From Paramecium tetraurelia (taxonomy: Eukaryota > Ciliophora > Oligohymenophorea > Peniculida > Parameciidae), in the NCBI RefSeq assembly GCF_000165425.1, contig NW_001799178.1, positions 372,001-436,000 of the forward strand: 64,000 nt of DNA, read 5' to 3'. Below are positions 13,168 through 25,927 of this stretch, piece after piece. A program made the position numbers and the translations under genes. A model generated the notes under the pieces. The model did not search any database. It was not told the DNA's origin and saw only the letters and a list, made by a program, of their open reading frames with translations. The stretch's first letter is position 1. Every line of letters starts with the position of its first letter.

Positions 13168-14156
13168 ATGAATTAATAAAGTTTCGTGTAAGTAAATTAA
13201 GAACATGATTAAATAAAAAAAAGAGTCAACTCGCTTAAATTTTAATTAAAGGACATTGATTAGAAGAACTTCATACTCCATAATAAATTGAAAGACTTGA
13301 GACAATTATCACCCAATGGTAGAAAATCACCAATTGCATAATTACAAGAATAATTGGGCTTGGATAGGAAACTAATTAGGGAGTAATTTAAACCCATAAT
13401 TGAGAGGGAAGGAATTTATGTAAGAAATGAGAGACTGAAAACTGAATCCTAATTACAAAACTCAAGAAACATAGAAATTTAACAGAAAAAAAAAAGGGTC
13501 AAATAAATTGAAGATTAGGATTCAGAAGTAATAAGAAGGAAGGCTGAGTACTATGAAAAAAAGATCAATGAAGTTAGACAACGACAATTGCAAGAAATGG
13601 AAATGAATAAATTAATAGTTCATAAGAAAATAGTTGAAATAAATAATCTTAAGAAACAAGAATAATAATTATTAGGAGAAATCTCTCTGTATTATATAGA
13701 TCCTAATTTAGGGCAAAATAAAAGGAGTAATCATTAAATGGCAGGTTCTGTAATGTTGTTCTTTCTACTGATAATAGCATTATGTTGCCAACAATCTAGA
13801 AGACAAACAGCAGAATGAGCTAACAATCTCATCACAAATAAAGACTTGTGTTGGGTAGTCATTCTGTTCAAAGATCTGATAAATTTGTAGAAAGATTATA
13901 ACGAAATGATACAAAAAATAACCATAGTTCTTTTGTCGACTACGATGAAAATAGGAGATTAAGAATAGAATAAAGAAAATGCTCTTAATCAATAGATTAA
14001 TTAAATATAGGTTGTCAGACAAGTTTTATAATGTCAGATAAAATCTATGAGAGTGTTCAATACTCAGAAAACTTTGATTCTTATTGTAGTAACAATTAGG
14101 AAGATTCTTCTGAGATTGTTTAAACCTAATAATCAAAATAAAAAAGTAAAAAATGA
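13168..14156 (+). CDS. Hypothetical coiled-coil, Gln-rich protein, 321 aa
   Basis: Starts 29 bp after the previous stop. One 23-nt intron (13689-13711) restores a single frame to the TGA at 14154-14156; without it the downstream frame is closed. Residues about 90-175 are predicted coiled coil with many Glu, Lys, Arg and Gln. The C-terminal half is polar and Ser/Asn/Asp-rich. No membrane segment and no recognised domain. The three tandem genes 11,374-14,156 share composition and strand and may belong to one structural family, but I see no clear internal duplication between them. Confidence 0.55.
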
Positions 14157-14361
14157 ACTTATTATTATAAAACTAATATGCACCCTTTCTTTTTCACAAT
14201 ATTCTTTAGTCTTTCCTGCAAACTTGAATTGATTATGAAGTTTTACCTGTCATCTGTGATCAAACCTATTCGAAAAATGCTCAGAGTTGTTAATTTCTAT
14301 GTTGTTATTATCTTATTGATTCGGAATTTGAAAAAAAAATTAAATTAATTAAAAGGATTCA

Positions 14362-14973
14362 ATGGGCAAACAATATGCTAGAGAACCAGCAGTTGCTAAA
14401 AATTCAGCCAAGGCTAAAGCCAGTGATTTGAGAACACACTTTAAGAATACCTATGAAGTAGCTAGAGCACTGAAGGGATAAACTGTTGCTTAAGCACTCA
14501 AATATTTACAAGATGTCTTATAACATAAGAGATGTGTTCCATTCACCAGATTTAATGGAGGTGTTGGTAGAACAAGTCAAGCCAAAGAATTCGGCAGATC
14601 TTAAGGTAAATTAATAAAACAATTAATATTATAGGTAGATGGCCAGAAAAGAGTGTCAGAATTGTATTGTCACTTTTACAAAATTTGGCAGCTAATGCTT
14701 AAGTCAAGAATTTGAGCAATGAGAAACTTATCATCAATCATGTCTAAGTTAACAGAGCCTAAAAGGGTAGACGTAGAACATACAGAGCTCACGGAAGAAT
14801 TAATCGTAAATAAATTTAATTAATAATATATAGCATTCCTTTCATCCAATGCACACATTGAAATATGGGCTGCTCAAAAAGATGAGAATGTCAAGAAAGA
14901 AGCAAATAATAAGGTTGTTGCTCGTTAATCAAGAAAATAAGTAGCTAAGAACAGATTGGCAATTGGTGCATGA
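14362..14973 (+). CDS. RPL17: 60S ribosomal protein uL22 (RPL17)
   Basis: Two introns (14606-14634 and 14806-14833) give 184 residues, full length for eukaryotic uL22. Diagnostic stretches include the N-terminal MGKQYAREP start, the [12 protein letters not shown] helix, the RFNGGVGR turn, and the C-terminal RAHGRIN-PF block that lines the peptide exit tunnel; the second intron falls inside that block (between RIN and PF). A ribosomal assembly protein of the large subunit. The short gap upstream and high codon bias (many AGA and GCT/GCC codons) agree with strong expression. Confidence 0.96.
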
Positions 14974-15255
14974 GAATACATTAATATTAGTATAATATCT
15001 AAGTTAATATGTTTTTCAATATTCTTGTCATTTATTAAAACATAGTTTTTGAAGTAGTATATTCGTATTTGTCTGTTGCCGTGTTAATTAGGGAAATAAT
15101 GAGGATGACTACTTAAATTATATTATTTTAAGTATTCAACAAAAGAGGGTGATTAATCATTAGATTTTACTGATATTAGTAGGATAGATTAGATATTAAT
15201 AACAATAGAGAAGTTTAATGTTTAAATAATTCTATAGAGCTATTACTCGTATAAC

Positions 15256-16450
15256 TCAACTCTTTTATTCAGAATCTAGGGCAGGGAAATCGTGAGCATT
15301 CAATGTGTTTGGCTTGATGTTTTATTTTGGAGTCTTTTATAATACTGCTTTAGGAATCAATTGATATTGTTATTGTTACTGTGTCTATTATTATTGTTAT
15401 TGATGAACATCACTTTTTTAGACATATTACTAAAATAATAATTAAAAACTAATAATACATTATTTCTATCTCTCTATCCTCCTCTTCTATCATGAGTTCT
15501 TCCTCCTCTATCGTTTCTATCTCCTCTGTCTGGCCTATCATTTCTATCTGACTTATCCTTATTCTGATACTTCTCTTCATGTCTATCATCATCTTTGTCA
15601 TTTCTATAATATCCATAATTTCCTCTTCCTCTATTACCTCTAGCTCTAGACTTTTAGTAATGATGATCTTTTTCTTATTCATCATGTTAATCATTTCGTT
15701 TATATTCTTGTGGATCATATTCTTATTATTCTATTTTCTTAGTCATCATTTGACATTTTTTTGAATTAATTTATTTATGAAATTCATCCAAATAATCAAC
15801 ATTTTACATAATTACCGAGTCAATTTGAAGTTCTACCTTCTTAGACATTAGAAAATCAAATATTTCGACTGCATAACCTTCAGTTTGAGATGTCAATATT
15901 AATTTAACAAAACTCTTGTCAGCTTAATATATTTCTTCTTCATAAACTAATTCTTCTTTAACGAATCCAGACTTTTACAATGTGTCTTTAATTATTGACA
16001 CTTAAATGGCTGGTATTTTAATTTAGATCCTCTTTCTCTCTGTTGGGAAATACGGACGTATGATTAACATTTGATGATCGAAATTCCACAATTATTTGTT
16101 GTATTTGTTCAGAATCTAAAATGTTGAATATATTCTGTACATCAGTTAAGATCAAATGATATTTTTTACGAGTGTTTAATTCGTTTTAGACATATTAGCT
16201 TTTTATCGAATTTTCTCTCTGCACCACAACATATTGTAGCAAATACCACTCTGGCTTCATTATATCAGTCTCGAATTTTCTGACTAAGTACTCATTATTT
16301 AGTAAGTTATCGTATTTGAACAATTCGATCATCTAATATATTATACATCAATTAAATTTACAGCTTTCTCCAATCTTTAATATTAGTCTTCTGGCTAAGA
16401 TGATATAACATATTTAATACCTTATCAGATAAAATTTCAGTAGCAATCAT
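15256..16450 (-). CDS. La-motif-like RNA-binding protein with RG/RD-rich tail
   Basis: Four introns (26, 29, 25 and 29 nt) give 361 residues. Residues about 15-110 resemble a divergent La-motif winged helix: a basic helix, then a LLNNEYLVRKF stretch comparable to the ENLPNDKFLRK region of LARP proteins. A second alpha/beta domain (about 110-190) could be an RRM. Residues about 215-290 are rich in Arg, Gly and Asp in RGG- and RND-type repeats, followed by a Gln tract and a C-terminal HDFPAL motif. Expected role: mRNA or small-RNA binding in the cytoplasm. La-motif assignment is by pattern only and remote; RGG content is seen directly. Confidence 0.5.
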
Positions 16451-16700
16451 TAGTATACAACTATTGATGCAAATTATTTATCTAATTAATTTTCATCACA
16501 AAATAAGAAACTCAAATCAAATTAACATATAATAATTTACAGAAAATAACTAAATGGCTTCTACAATCCTTATCAATCTCAAGGCCACCAAGATTAAGTA
16601 AGAAATTGTAATTAATCTCAAGACAGACTCTCAAAAAAGTCATCCTTTTAATTTTAATTGATATAATTAATAAATTTAGATAAATTAATATGTTCCTCTA

Positions 16701-19700
16701 TCAAAAGTTCTACTAACAAATTTTACATTAAAAGGTATCACCATATAGTCCTTATTATTAATAGGCTTAAAAAACCCAACATTAAACATAAATCTAATGG
16801 CCACAAGATAAGGTCCAAAGGATAACTTGTTAACAGGCAGTACATTACTCGGAACATTAATTATAGCAAGGAAAATTATGCATGCAAGTCCTTTATCTCT
16901 GACAAGGCATTGTACATTCAAAATTTGTAGAAAAGCATTTCATTTCCTTAAAATGTCCGCATACTAACAGCCAATTAACTATTTCTTAGCAAGGAGAACA
17001 CTCATAACCACACTTATTAAGGCAAGGATCTTAATGCCCACAATTTCTTCTTCTAGTACACTTTTTTTTGCATATGTAATTGTTAAAGCATTATGTTCTT
17101 ATTGAATGCCCACAATTTGAATGTTTTAAAACTAATTCTTGACATGGAGTACATTATTCAAAACATAACTATTTACATTTTTATTGATGTCCACATGCGT
17201 ACTGTCTTGTGCACTATTTTTTACATTAGAAATTATTTAAGAAAGCATCCTTATTTTTGCAAAAAATTTAGTATTAATGACCACATTCTAAAGTTACAGG
17301 AATCTATAATCCACATGGAGTGCAAACTTCAGTGCATAAATTTTTGCATTAAAAAATGTGCCCACATTCTCTTGGTTTTTAACAAGGGGCTCTACATTCA
17401 AACTCTGCTTTATTGTTAAATATTTAAAGAGCATCTCTCTGACCTATAGCCAATCTTTAAAATAAATCTTTTAAGTATTTTTATCCAATTTAAGATCTAA
17501 AAAATTAAGGAGAGAGGTTTAGATTTATCATTAAGAGATTTTACATTTAAAAACATGATTTTTTAATAATATGTCTCCCACAATCAAGTTTTATACAAAT
17601 TTCTTAATCACAACTTGAAAATGGTTATTGACACAAGCTATAACATTTATGCCCACAATATTTAACTGTTTCGCAGTAATCTTCACAAGGTTAACACTCT
17701 TGCCAGCATTTCTTCTTACAAATATGGCCACATTATAGCACTCTTTTACATTCATATTAACATTAAGGGTCAACACTTTCCTTTTCAGAGCATTTATAAT
17801 TATATATATGCGAACAATTTTATTAGGTTAATTGAAGATCCTATTAACATAGTATTTATAAAGGATCTTGACTACAACATATAAGAGCCTCATGGCTACA
17901 ATTAGGTAATTTTACAAGAATCTTTTTAGTGCAGCTACATGGTTAAATGCACTATTATTCACAGATATGGCCACATTCTAGTGATCTTCCACACTATTCT
18001 GGACATTTTTCTAATTAATGATTACTTAAATGGCATTCTTTTTTGCATCTGTGATAGCAACCTTCAAAATTATAATCACAAATCTTATCACAGCAACCTG
18101 CTTAATATTTTAACCAATCATTTGGTTAATAAACTTTTCTTAAAGTACCATGTTTCAAACATTTTAAAGTTATAAATTTACTTAAACAATTTTTAGCTTA
18201 TGCCATATCAATGATTTTTTACCATAAAGAATCGCTTTTTGCGGCTTTTTTAATAAAATCAAAGTTACCAAATATATAAAGACCTATTCTCGCTCTTGAT
18301 AAAGCAACATTAATTCTATTGTTATTCAAAATAAAGCCAAGCTTTTTTTAAGAATTATTCCTGACTAATGAAATTATTACAATATCATTTTCTTCGCCTT
18401 AATAATTGTCAACTGTCTAAACCTTCACTTTACTTAATTTATTTCTTATTAAATTCTTCTATATAAGCTAAGCTTGCCTTAAATAAAATGATAGAACAGT
18501 TATTTATTATTATTGGTATGCAACCTCCGTAAGATATTAGACCATTCCAGTTATCATTTCTGCCTCTGTAATATTTATTTTTGATTTCTTCCCTTCACCT
18601 TCTAACCAAGAATGATTAAAGAATACTAAGTCCTCATTTAAACCTACAATCTTTAAATTGTTTCTATTTAATTAAACATAACTATCATCCAAGTATTGTT
18701 CCCCATAAATAAGCCTTATAAAATCAGCAAACTTAGTTTTCATTCTCCGTTGAGTAGTTAATTTTACTGTTGGAATCTAATTATTATAAAATCTTTCGAA
18801 TAATGAGACGCTTATGTTTTATTTTTTTTTTAAATCATAACATTTTAATAAAGGACTCAATTATAAATGGTCTCCTATTAAAATTAGATGCTATAAATTC
18901 TTCATCAAAATGCATGCGGTGTGGGATTCCAACACTTCTGCAGCTTCTTCCATAACCAGCACCTTTATATTTAATTCCTATAATTTTTATATATGTCTTG
19001 CTGCAGAAGCAACAGTAACTCCAATAATCTTGTATTTGCTTAATTTTTTAATTTCTTCTTTGTCATAAAGATTTTTTAAATCTTATGACATCTCTTAAAA
19101 TTGCTAATATGTTTTTTCAAACAATATACAATCCTCGTTAGATTTAAGATACTCCAAATATTTAATTATTTTCTTTATATCATAATAGTTGAGTTCCCAA
19201 GGATTAATACTGTCATCTTATATGAGTTCTTAAATCTTTTCAATTCCTTAAAAATCATAAAATTAGTTAAATTTATTTTAGTTAACTTAAATTTCATTAT
19301 GTTTTTATTCAAATTGATAATCCAATTCATATTCATCTGAGGAGTCTAAAAATTCATCTATATCTTAATCTGATTCATTCTCGTAATAGTATTCCTTTTG
19401 ATTCCTTTCAAGAATATTATTTGTCTATTCTAAATTGGTGATCTTAGAATCTTTAAAATAATTTATCATTCCATATAGATCACTACGATATTTAAGCATT
19501 GAGACTTTTGGACATTTTCCATCAAGCCAGCTATCTAGGATTAAATTTTCTGCTTGCAAATCAATTTATTAACTATTTAAAACATTATCAGACTAAAATT
19601 CACTAATTAATTTTTGACTTAGTTCAGGCCAGTATCTATTAATATCTTTAGCACTTATAAAGTAATCATATGAACTTAATCTTTAAAAGATTGTTATTAA

Positions 19701-21385
19701 CTATTTCTTCAGATCTTTGAAATCATTCCAACTAAATTGAATATCTGATTTACATTAAAAATGGCAGTCTTTAATGGCATCAGATTTAGGAACCCCTCCA
19801 AGTTTAGCTACATTTCTGATTGAAACAAGTTTGACTAGACCTTCCAAAAAATATTCTAGAGCATGATTTGTTTAAGTAACAATCAAAATAGGACTATTAA
19901 TTTTGAAAAAATTTTCATATAAGATTTTGGTGGCTAATAAACCACAGTAAGTTTTTCCAGTCCCTGGAGGTCCTTAAATTAAAGATACTTCTTTAGTAAG
20001 AATCAACTTTATAGCATTTAATTATGATTCATCCAAGGTTGATTTCATATTATGCCACATTGACTATGATGGATCCACTTTTATTCCAGAATATACATAG
20101 TCTCCTGCTAAATCTATATCCAAACAGCAATTATTTTGAAGATATTTAGGAATAGACACTTATTTCTAATTTTTGAGAATTAAATTTTCAAAAGGCAATT
20201 TTTCAATTTTCTTTAATGCCTCCAAAAAATAAATCTAAGTTTCAATTTGAGTCTGATATTCAAATAAAATTGTTTTTTGATTTAATAAGGTCAAAAATTC
20301 CAAAATCTGAGATTTGGGATTCAAAAATCGAAATTCTAAATTAATTCTATCAAAATTTTAATATTCATCTTAATTTGTACTTCTTTAAGTGATGACACCA
20401 AAAAGTAAAGGATGACATTCAACATTAGTAATACAAATTAGAGATCCTCGACTTAACTTTTTTGATCTTCCCCAATCAATTGTTTTCAATCTTCTGCGAT
20501 CTAAATTAAATTTTTATATAGATATTTTCCATAACAAATAATAATTGTTTATTTCAAACGATTTTAAACGAATATTTTAATATAAACCTGTATTATCAGT
20601 ATATTCATCAAATCCTTTTTCAGATAAGTAACTTATTTATTACCTCATATCATAAATATAGTCTTCTCTTAAAATATTGAAGTGATAATTGAGGTATGTT
20701 TTTAGAGAGTTCTCTTTATTGCTTAATTCATAAAATTTCCCAAATATTTAGTTACTTTATCCTGAAAATTAAATAAATTCTAGGGGTTGTGGATAGGTAG
20801 GAGTATTTTAATAGGAAAACATTGTAGCACTTTTTTATAAAAATTAAAGAAAGTCATCGAATTTTTGAAAGAGCTGCGTTAGATCAAAATGAGGGTAGTG
20901 AATTTCAATAATCTTTTGCATTGTGAATATTATAGAAACATTTGATTAAATTAAGACCTCTTTATCAACATCTTTAAACAAATCAAATATTTGAATTACC
21001 AATTGTATTTTATCCTTTAAATTATCAATTGAGTCGGTTTAAGTGATAATTTGAAGGCATCTTCCTGATATTTCATTTTAAAAACTCTATGATCTTAGTA
21101 TATATGTTAAGTATAAATCGATATCATCAAATTATAGCTTGCATTAATTTAGTTGCTTTATCAAATAATAATAAGAATCAAATAATTGATGGATTGGGCT
21201 TAGATATTCCAATTTATCTTCTAATCTGGGTTCATTCTTTAGTCTATTATAAATTTTGTCTACATGATATTGATATCTAAAACAATTTGTAATCCAGTAA
21301 CAAAGCTATAAATAAATTGAATTCAAGCTACTTAATCCTCTTAATCGGACTATTCAGAATATGTTTAAGATTCACTATCGGACAT
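16701..21385 (-). CDS. ZNFX1: ZNFX1-like SF1 helicase with NF-X1 zinc fingers
   Basis: Removing one 26-nt intron near the start leaves a whole number of codons, about 1,552 residues. The N-terminal ~430 residues are helical and unassigned. The helicase core has the Walker A GPPGTGKT near residue 461 (19952-19975), a TNHALEYFLEG stretch, the Walker B-type EEAAEV near residue 803, and the motif VI-like NVALSRARIGLY. From about residue 1060 (below 18,180) to the end, Cys and His recur in CxxxC and CGH patterns typical of NF-X1 zinc fingers. Domain order matches animal ZNFX1, an RNA helicase of antiviral defence in mammals and of small-RNA inheritance in nematodes. Its role in a ciliate is unknown. 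Further in-frame introns cannot be excluded. Confidence 0.85.
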
Positions 21386-21566
21386 TTTATATAATAGCAA
21401 TATAAATTATTAAATAGAAAATTAATTTCGTAGAAAATACTCCAGATTCTAGTATGATACATTCAATAAATTGAAAATAAATTGCGACATGTATATTTTA
21501 TAAGAAGAGGAATTCAGAACAATTTCTAATTAAATATACTCACAAATAATTAAATAAAATATAATT

Positions 21567-23044
21567 ATGATTATTAGGAAGGTGTTATAAAAGGGCTTTA
21601 GTACTCTTTATAATCTGAAATAATTTAGACATTAAGAAATCCCACAAAATGTAAGTGTAGATAGAGAATTTGGAGACACAATTCTACCAAATGGAATTCG
21701 AGTCTGCACAGAATTTTGGCCATCTGAATTAGCACAGTAATTATAATCATTAAGATTAAAGTATTACAATATACATCAAATGCGGAAGCAGAAATGAAAC
21801 AGAGGCAACAAGCGGTACAGCACATTTTTTAGAGCATTTGCATTTCAAGGTATGTTATGGATTCATAATATTTTAGGGAACAGGTAGAAGAAGTAGAGAT
21901 CGATTGGAATGCGATGTTGAAAATTTTGGTGGTCAATTAAATGCTTATACTTCAAGAGAAAATACATCTTATACGATAAATGCATAAAAAAATAAGGCTG
22001 AGAATGCTGTTGAAATCTTGGGAGACATGCTCACAAATTCAATTTATGCAAAATCTGATGTAGAAAGAGAGAGACACACAATTTATAGGGAATTATTTGA
22101 AACTAGGAAAATGTAATTTGAAACTTTGATTGAAATATCCCATCGTTCAGTAATGAAATATTATATATAAGGCATACAAAAATCATTAAATGTCATTACC
22201 AATCTTAGGAAAAATTTAAAATATGTATTCAATTACAAGGGACATGATTGCTGAATATCACTAAAATAATTATTACGGAGAAAATCTTATTATTTGTGGA
22301 GTTGGTAATATATAATAAGAACAGTTATGTGAGTATGTGACTAAGCATTTTAGTAAGATTCATAAGAAAAAGTAATAGCTCAAAAAGGAAATACCAGTCA
22401 ACTTCTAAAGCGAAGTGTTTCTAATGTAGAGTGAATTGACAGAAGATATTAATGTAGGTTTGTTTTATTAAGGACCAGAGTGGACTGATCCTCATTATTA
22501 TCACTTTTTAATTTTGTAAAGACTTTTAGGGGATAAGCCATCGAACTTTTTAGAGGCAGCCATATTTGAGTAATCAACTTTAAACTCATTTTAAAAGCTC
22601 TTATTAGATTATCCAGAAATTACAACTCAAAAGGCAGTATATACTCCATATAAAGATACGGCTTTGTTTGGAAATTACTTTGTAGTGAATCCCAATTAAT
22701 TGGACTCTTGTATTGAGATTTCAAAGAAAATATTTGAGGAATATGGAAATAAAGTATCAGCTGAGGAATTGTAAAGATCAAAGCGAAGACTGTTCATTGA
22801 GTTGTGTTAACACGAAACAGGAAATGATATATCATAAGCTATAGCAAATTAAATACTTTATTTTGATAGAAGAGTTTACAGATAAGAAATTGCATAAAAT
22901 TTAGCAAATGTGACAGAAGTGGATATTCAAAATTGTGTTAAGAATTGGATTTTAGGTAAGTAGCCATCATTAACAATATGGGGTAACATTGATCCAGTTT
23001 TGAAAAAATATAAATTCGATGCAAGTTAAGTTGGAACACACTGA
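21567..23044 (+). CDS. PMPCB: Mitochondrial processing peptidase beta-type subunit (M16 protease)
   Basis: Introns at 21737-21761, 21850-21876 and 22150-22171 give 467 residues, the family length. A short basic presequence precedes LPNGIRV near residue 40. The inverted zinc motif HFLEH lies near residue 78, and the downstream metal-ligand glutamate lies in the SDVERERHTIYRE region. That glutamate and HxxEH are both present, so the subunit should be catalytic, unlike alpha subunits. The family cleaves targeting peptides from imported proteins in the mitochondrial matrix. The gene starts 182 bp from the divergent ZNFX1-like gene. Confidence 0.9.
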
Positions 23045-23107
23045 TATCTGTAAAAATAATTTTAAATATACATATTTTGATATTTTTTATATAATACTAT
23101 TATTGAA

Positions 23108-24394
23108 TCATCTTTTCCTTGAAACTTCTTTCCCTTTCAACTGTTAATGTAACAGGTTTTAATTAAACAGCCCTAGCAATCACTTTCTATTCACTTTGTT
23201 CTATGATTGTAGGTTTAATTTCAGCTGGTTTTATCTATTTTACTTGAACCTAAGGAACAGTAATTTATCTTGAGATGTAATAATAAAACATTACATAGCA
23301 CAAATTGTTGGTTACAGAATTGTAGGCTTGATTTTGGGTTATTCGATTTCCTTCACGACAAGAGGAAGTACCTTAGGTGGACTTAAAGGCATTCCTATCT
23401 TTTACTCTAATTGTGATCTTGGGTTGTATGATTCTTCTTCTAAAAATGCCTTGATCTTCTCTTTAGCAGATTTCTTTTTAGCCTTGATTGTAATGTGAAG
23501 GTCATTGTATTTTTTGTTTTAGAAATAACTTATTATTAATATGATCGCCATTAATACCTAATTATTTTCCTCTTGATGTTTCCAGCAATCTCATAATCAG
23601 AGGTCTTGAAAATCCCGTACTTTAATCCTTAATCTACACATTTTATATTAATTAATACATATAAACAACTCTTCAATTCTGATGTTTTATAAGGCCTCCA
23701 ACTTGTCACTATTAAAATTCTCCGGCAAGAATCTCATAACCACAGTGATCTCATTTTTATTGGCCTGTTTATCTATTTATTTGAGTTAAGCAAACTAATT
23801 AATAATGAGATAAACTAATACCTCTATATTATCTCCTAATGCTTTTCTGTATTTGTGAGATGAAGTCACTAGATTGTAATACACATACTAAGCTCCTTTG
23901 TCATCCTTCATTCGTATTATGATTGATAGCTTGCCTGCATAGCTGCCAAGCTAAACTCGTTTAAACTATATGAAGTGCTTATCCTTAAACCGCAATTCAT
24001 AAAATTGTATACTATTCATCAAAAAAGTCATTTAAGTCTAGATTGTCCACGGCTTCCTCATCGACATCCAAAATTATTATTGTTTTTTATGATTCCCACT
24101 CTTGATCTACTCTATTGCTATTTATTGTTTTCAATCTTACTTTTTCTAAAATGGTTTTGGCTCCAGCTTAATGATTTAATTGCATTCGGAATCAATTACC
24201 ATCGAGAGAACATCCTCAACTCTTAATCGTTTTTAACGAATCTATTCACACATGACACTGGATTCCCCCGAACTCTCATCATAAGACGAATCAGGTCTTG
24301 AATAACGCTGTTTCTCAATGTTGTTTAGACTTTTTAATTGTGATCCCACACTCACTAATTTATTTCTACACATTTAAATAATATCGATACGCAT
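23108..24394 (-). CDS. Hypothetical protein, frame interrupted once
   Basis: Six introns (23-29 nt) can be placed and give about 375 residues, but one extra base must be present near 24,000-24,026 for a single frame; the plus strand shows runs of A4 (24001-24004) and A6 (24021-24026) there. A non-standard 28-nt intron would be an alternative explanation. The N-terminal third is Ser/Asp/Glu-rich and polar; the middle (about 120-290) is an alpha/beta domain with alternating charged and hydrophobic strands; the C-terminus is Lys/Pro/Glu-rich. The true start may lie upstream (an ATG at 24485), since the frame before 24394 also looks coding. No family recognised. Confidence 0.5.
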
Positions 24395-24499
24395 TTTCTT
24401 ATTGAATCGTGAATTCTGTCTGAAGTCCCTAGTTTAGAAATTGATTCCTGCGAAAATCGACCAATTATTTTGTAAGTTGATACATTATTATTATTTATA

Positions 24500-25868
24500 T
24501 CAAAACTATTTTTAATAAACACCCTTTTAATAATTCTAATACTTCAAATATCTTAACTTATACAACCTATAACTTCCATAAATGCAGTACACTAGAAAAT
24601 AAGCTTAAGTTACCTAAAGCCAGAACTCCAACCAAAAATAAACCAGCTCCAATCCATAACCAATGTTCATTCTTAGTAGTTAGAATTGGTTATTGGATCT
24701 GGATCTCTATCACCTTTGATACCTCATCATTCTCTAACTTATAGAAATAAGATCATTACACGTTATCTCTAATTCGTATACTCCTGACTTATGATAAACT
24801 TAAGGATAACATATTAACTCAGGGTTAAATGTTGAGTAAGAAACCTAATACAAATACTGACGAGTCAACACATAATTTTTGTTCTTCCCAATACTCATGT
24901 CGAGTATTTACCTCGGATTTGCCATTAAATTATATCTACAATCAATATCCTTAAAATTACAGCTTTATCTCATCATCTTCCTACTCAAATACGCCAAAGT
25001 TGCTGATGGCAATGACCACATCTTGCTTATTGAGATAATACAATTTTTGTGTGTTCTTAATCTCATATACAGTTTCTGAACCATCATATTTTATTAATTG
25101 GGTAAGAGTTGCTATGTAAATATCTTCATTCTCTGTCATCAAAATTGATGTTAGATTTTAGTATAATCTTTTAAGAATGACCTTCCTTTTATAAACAAAT
25201 TAATCGAGGATAAATTTATAAATATAAATAGCACTTGTTTAATTTTGTGTTGCTACGAACACTAAAGTTTTGTTATTTATTATTCTAAATACTTCAATTG
25301 AATTGATGTTTAGAGAGTCTATTACTTCTTAAAAATTAAAAAACAACTATTTTCCTTGTAGGACAATATATCTCTCCTAGATTATTTATATATCCTTTAT
25401 ATCCTGAAGTTCATATTCAGTTACATTCTCTAAGAATTAATCAATCATTACTTAAATTCTGTATTACATATAAATGCTGACTATCGAAGCAGTATACAGC
25501 AACACTTTAAGAGTTGGATAGCATTCTACAATCTTTGAATTCAAATTTAGGCAAAGTTAACAAAATATTCTACTCTTCATTTAATATCTATCCTTTGGAA
25601 TTCAATATTATAAGAGATTGATCTTCTGCCTTTGTGAAGGCAATTGCATCAGTTTAAAATTCTGTTTTGCTTAATATATTTTCTACTATTTATTGTTATT
25701 GCACATAACAAAATTGTGTGGCATCTCCTTTTAATGTAAGTTTGGTTCCTACCAATTTATGCATTCATTACCTAGTGAATATTTTTCAGAATAATATTCA
25801 AGAGTTTCTAATTCGATAGAAAAAGTATAACCAATCAAAAAAAATGGAATTGCAATTAAAAATTACAT
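24500..25868 (-). CDS. Hypothetical type I membrane protein, 416 aa
   Basis: Introns of 23, 22, 25, 26 and 22 nt give 416 residues in one frame. The N-terminus is a classic signal peptide (hydrophobic core FLIAIPFFLIGY). A long luminal or extracellular region made of short beta-strand-like segments follows, possibly a beta-propeller with poorly conserved blades. A single membrane helix near residues 365-390 is followed by a Tyr/Lys/Gln-rich cytoplasmic tail of about 25 residues. The gene ends just upstream of the next minus-strand gene and starts 59 bp from the divergent aminopeptidase gene. I do not recognise a named family. Confidence 0.6.
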
Positions 25869-25927
25869 AAAATTAATTCATGTTGTTGAGAATTGGAAAA
25901 TAATATCATTTTAGTCAAATAACAAGA

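Noticed and set aside
15449-15764. Ile/Met/Glu-rich frame (minus) and Ile/Ser-rich frame (plus)
   Set aside because: Both are out-of-frame readings of the RG/RD-rich tail of the La-like gene.
24000-24480. Alternative frames across the 5' half of the 23,108 gene, including an ATG at 24485
   Set aside because: They read further in places, but the Ser/Asp/Glu-rich frame fits the downstream domain and typical composition better; noted as uncertain rather than annotated.
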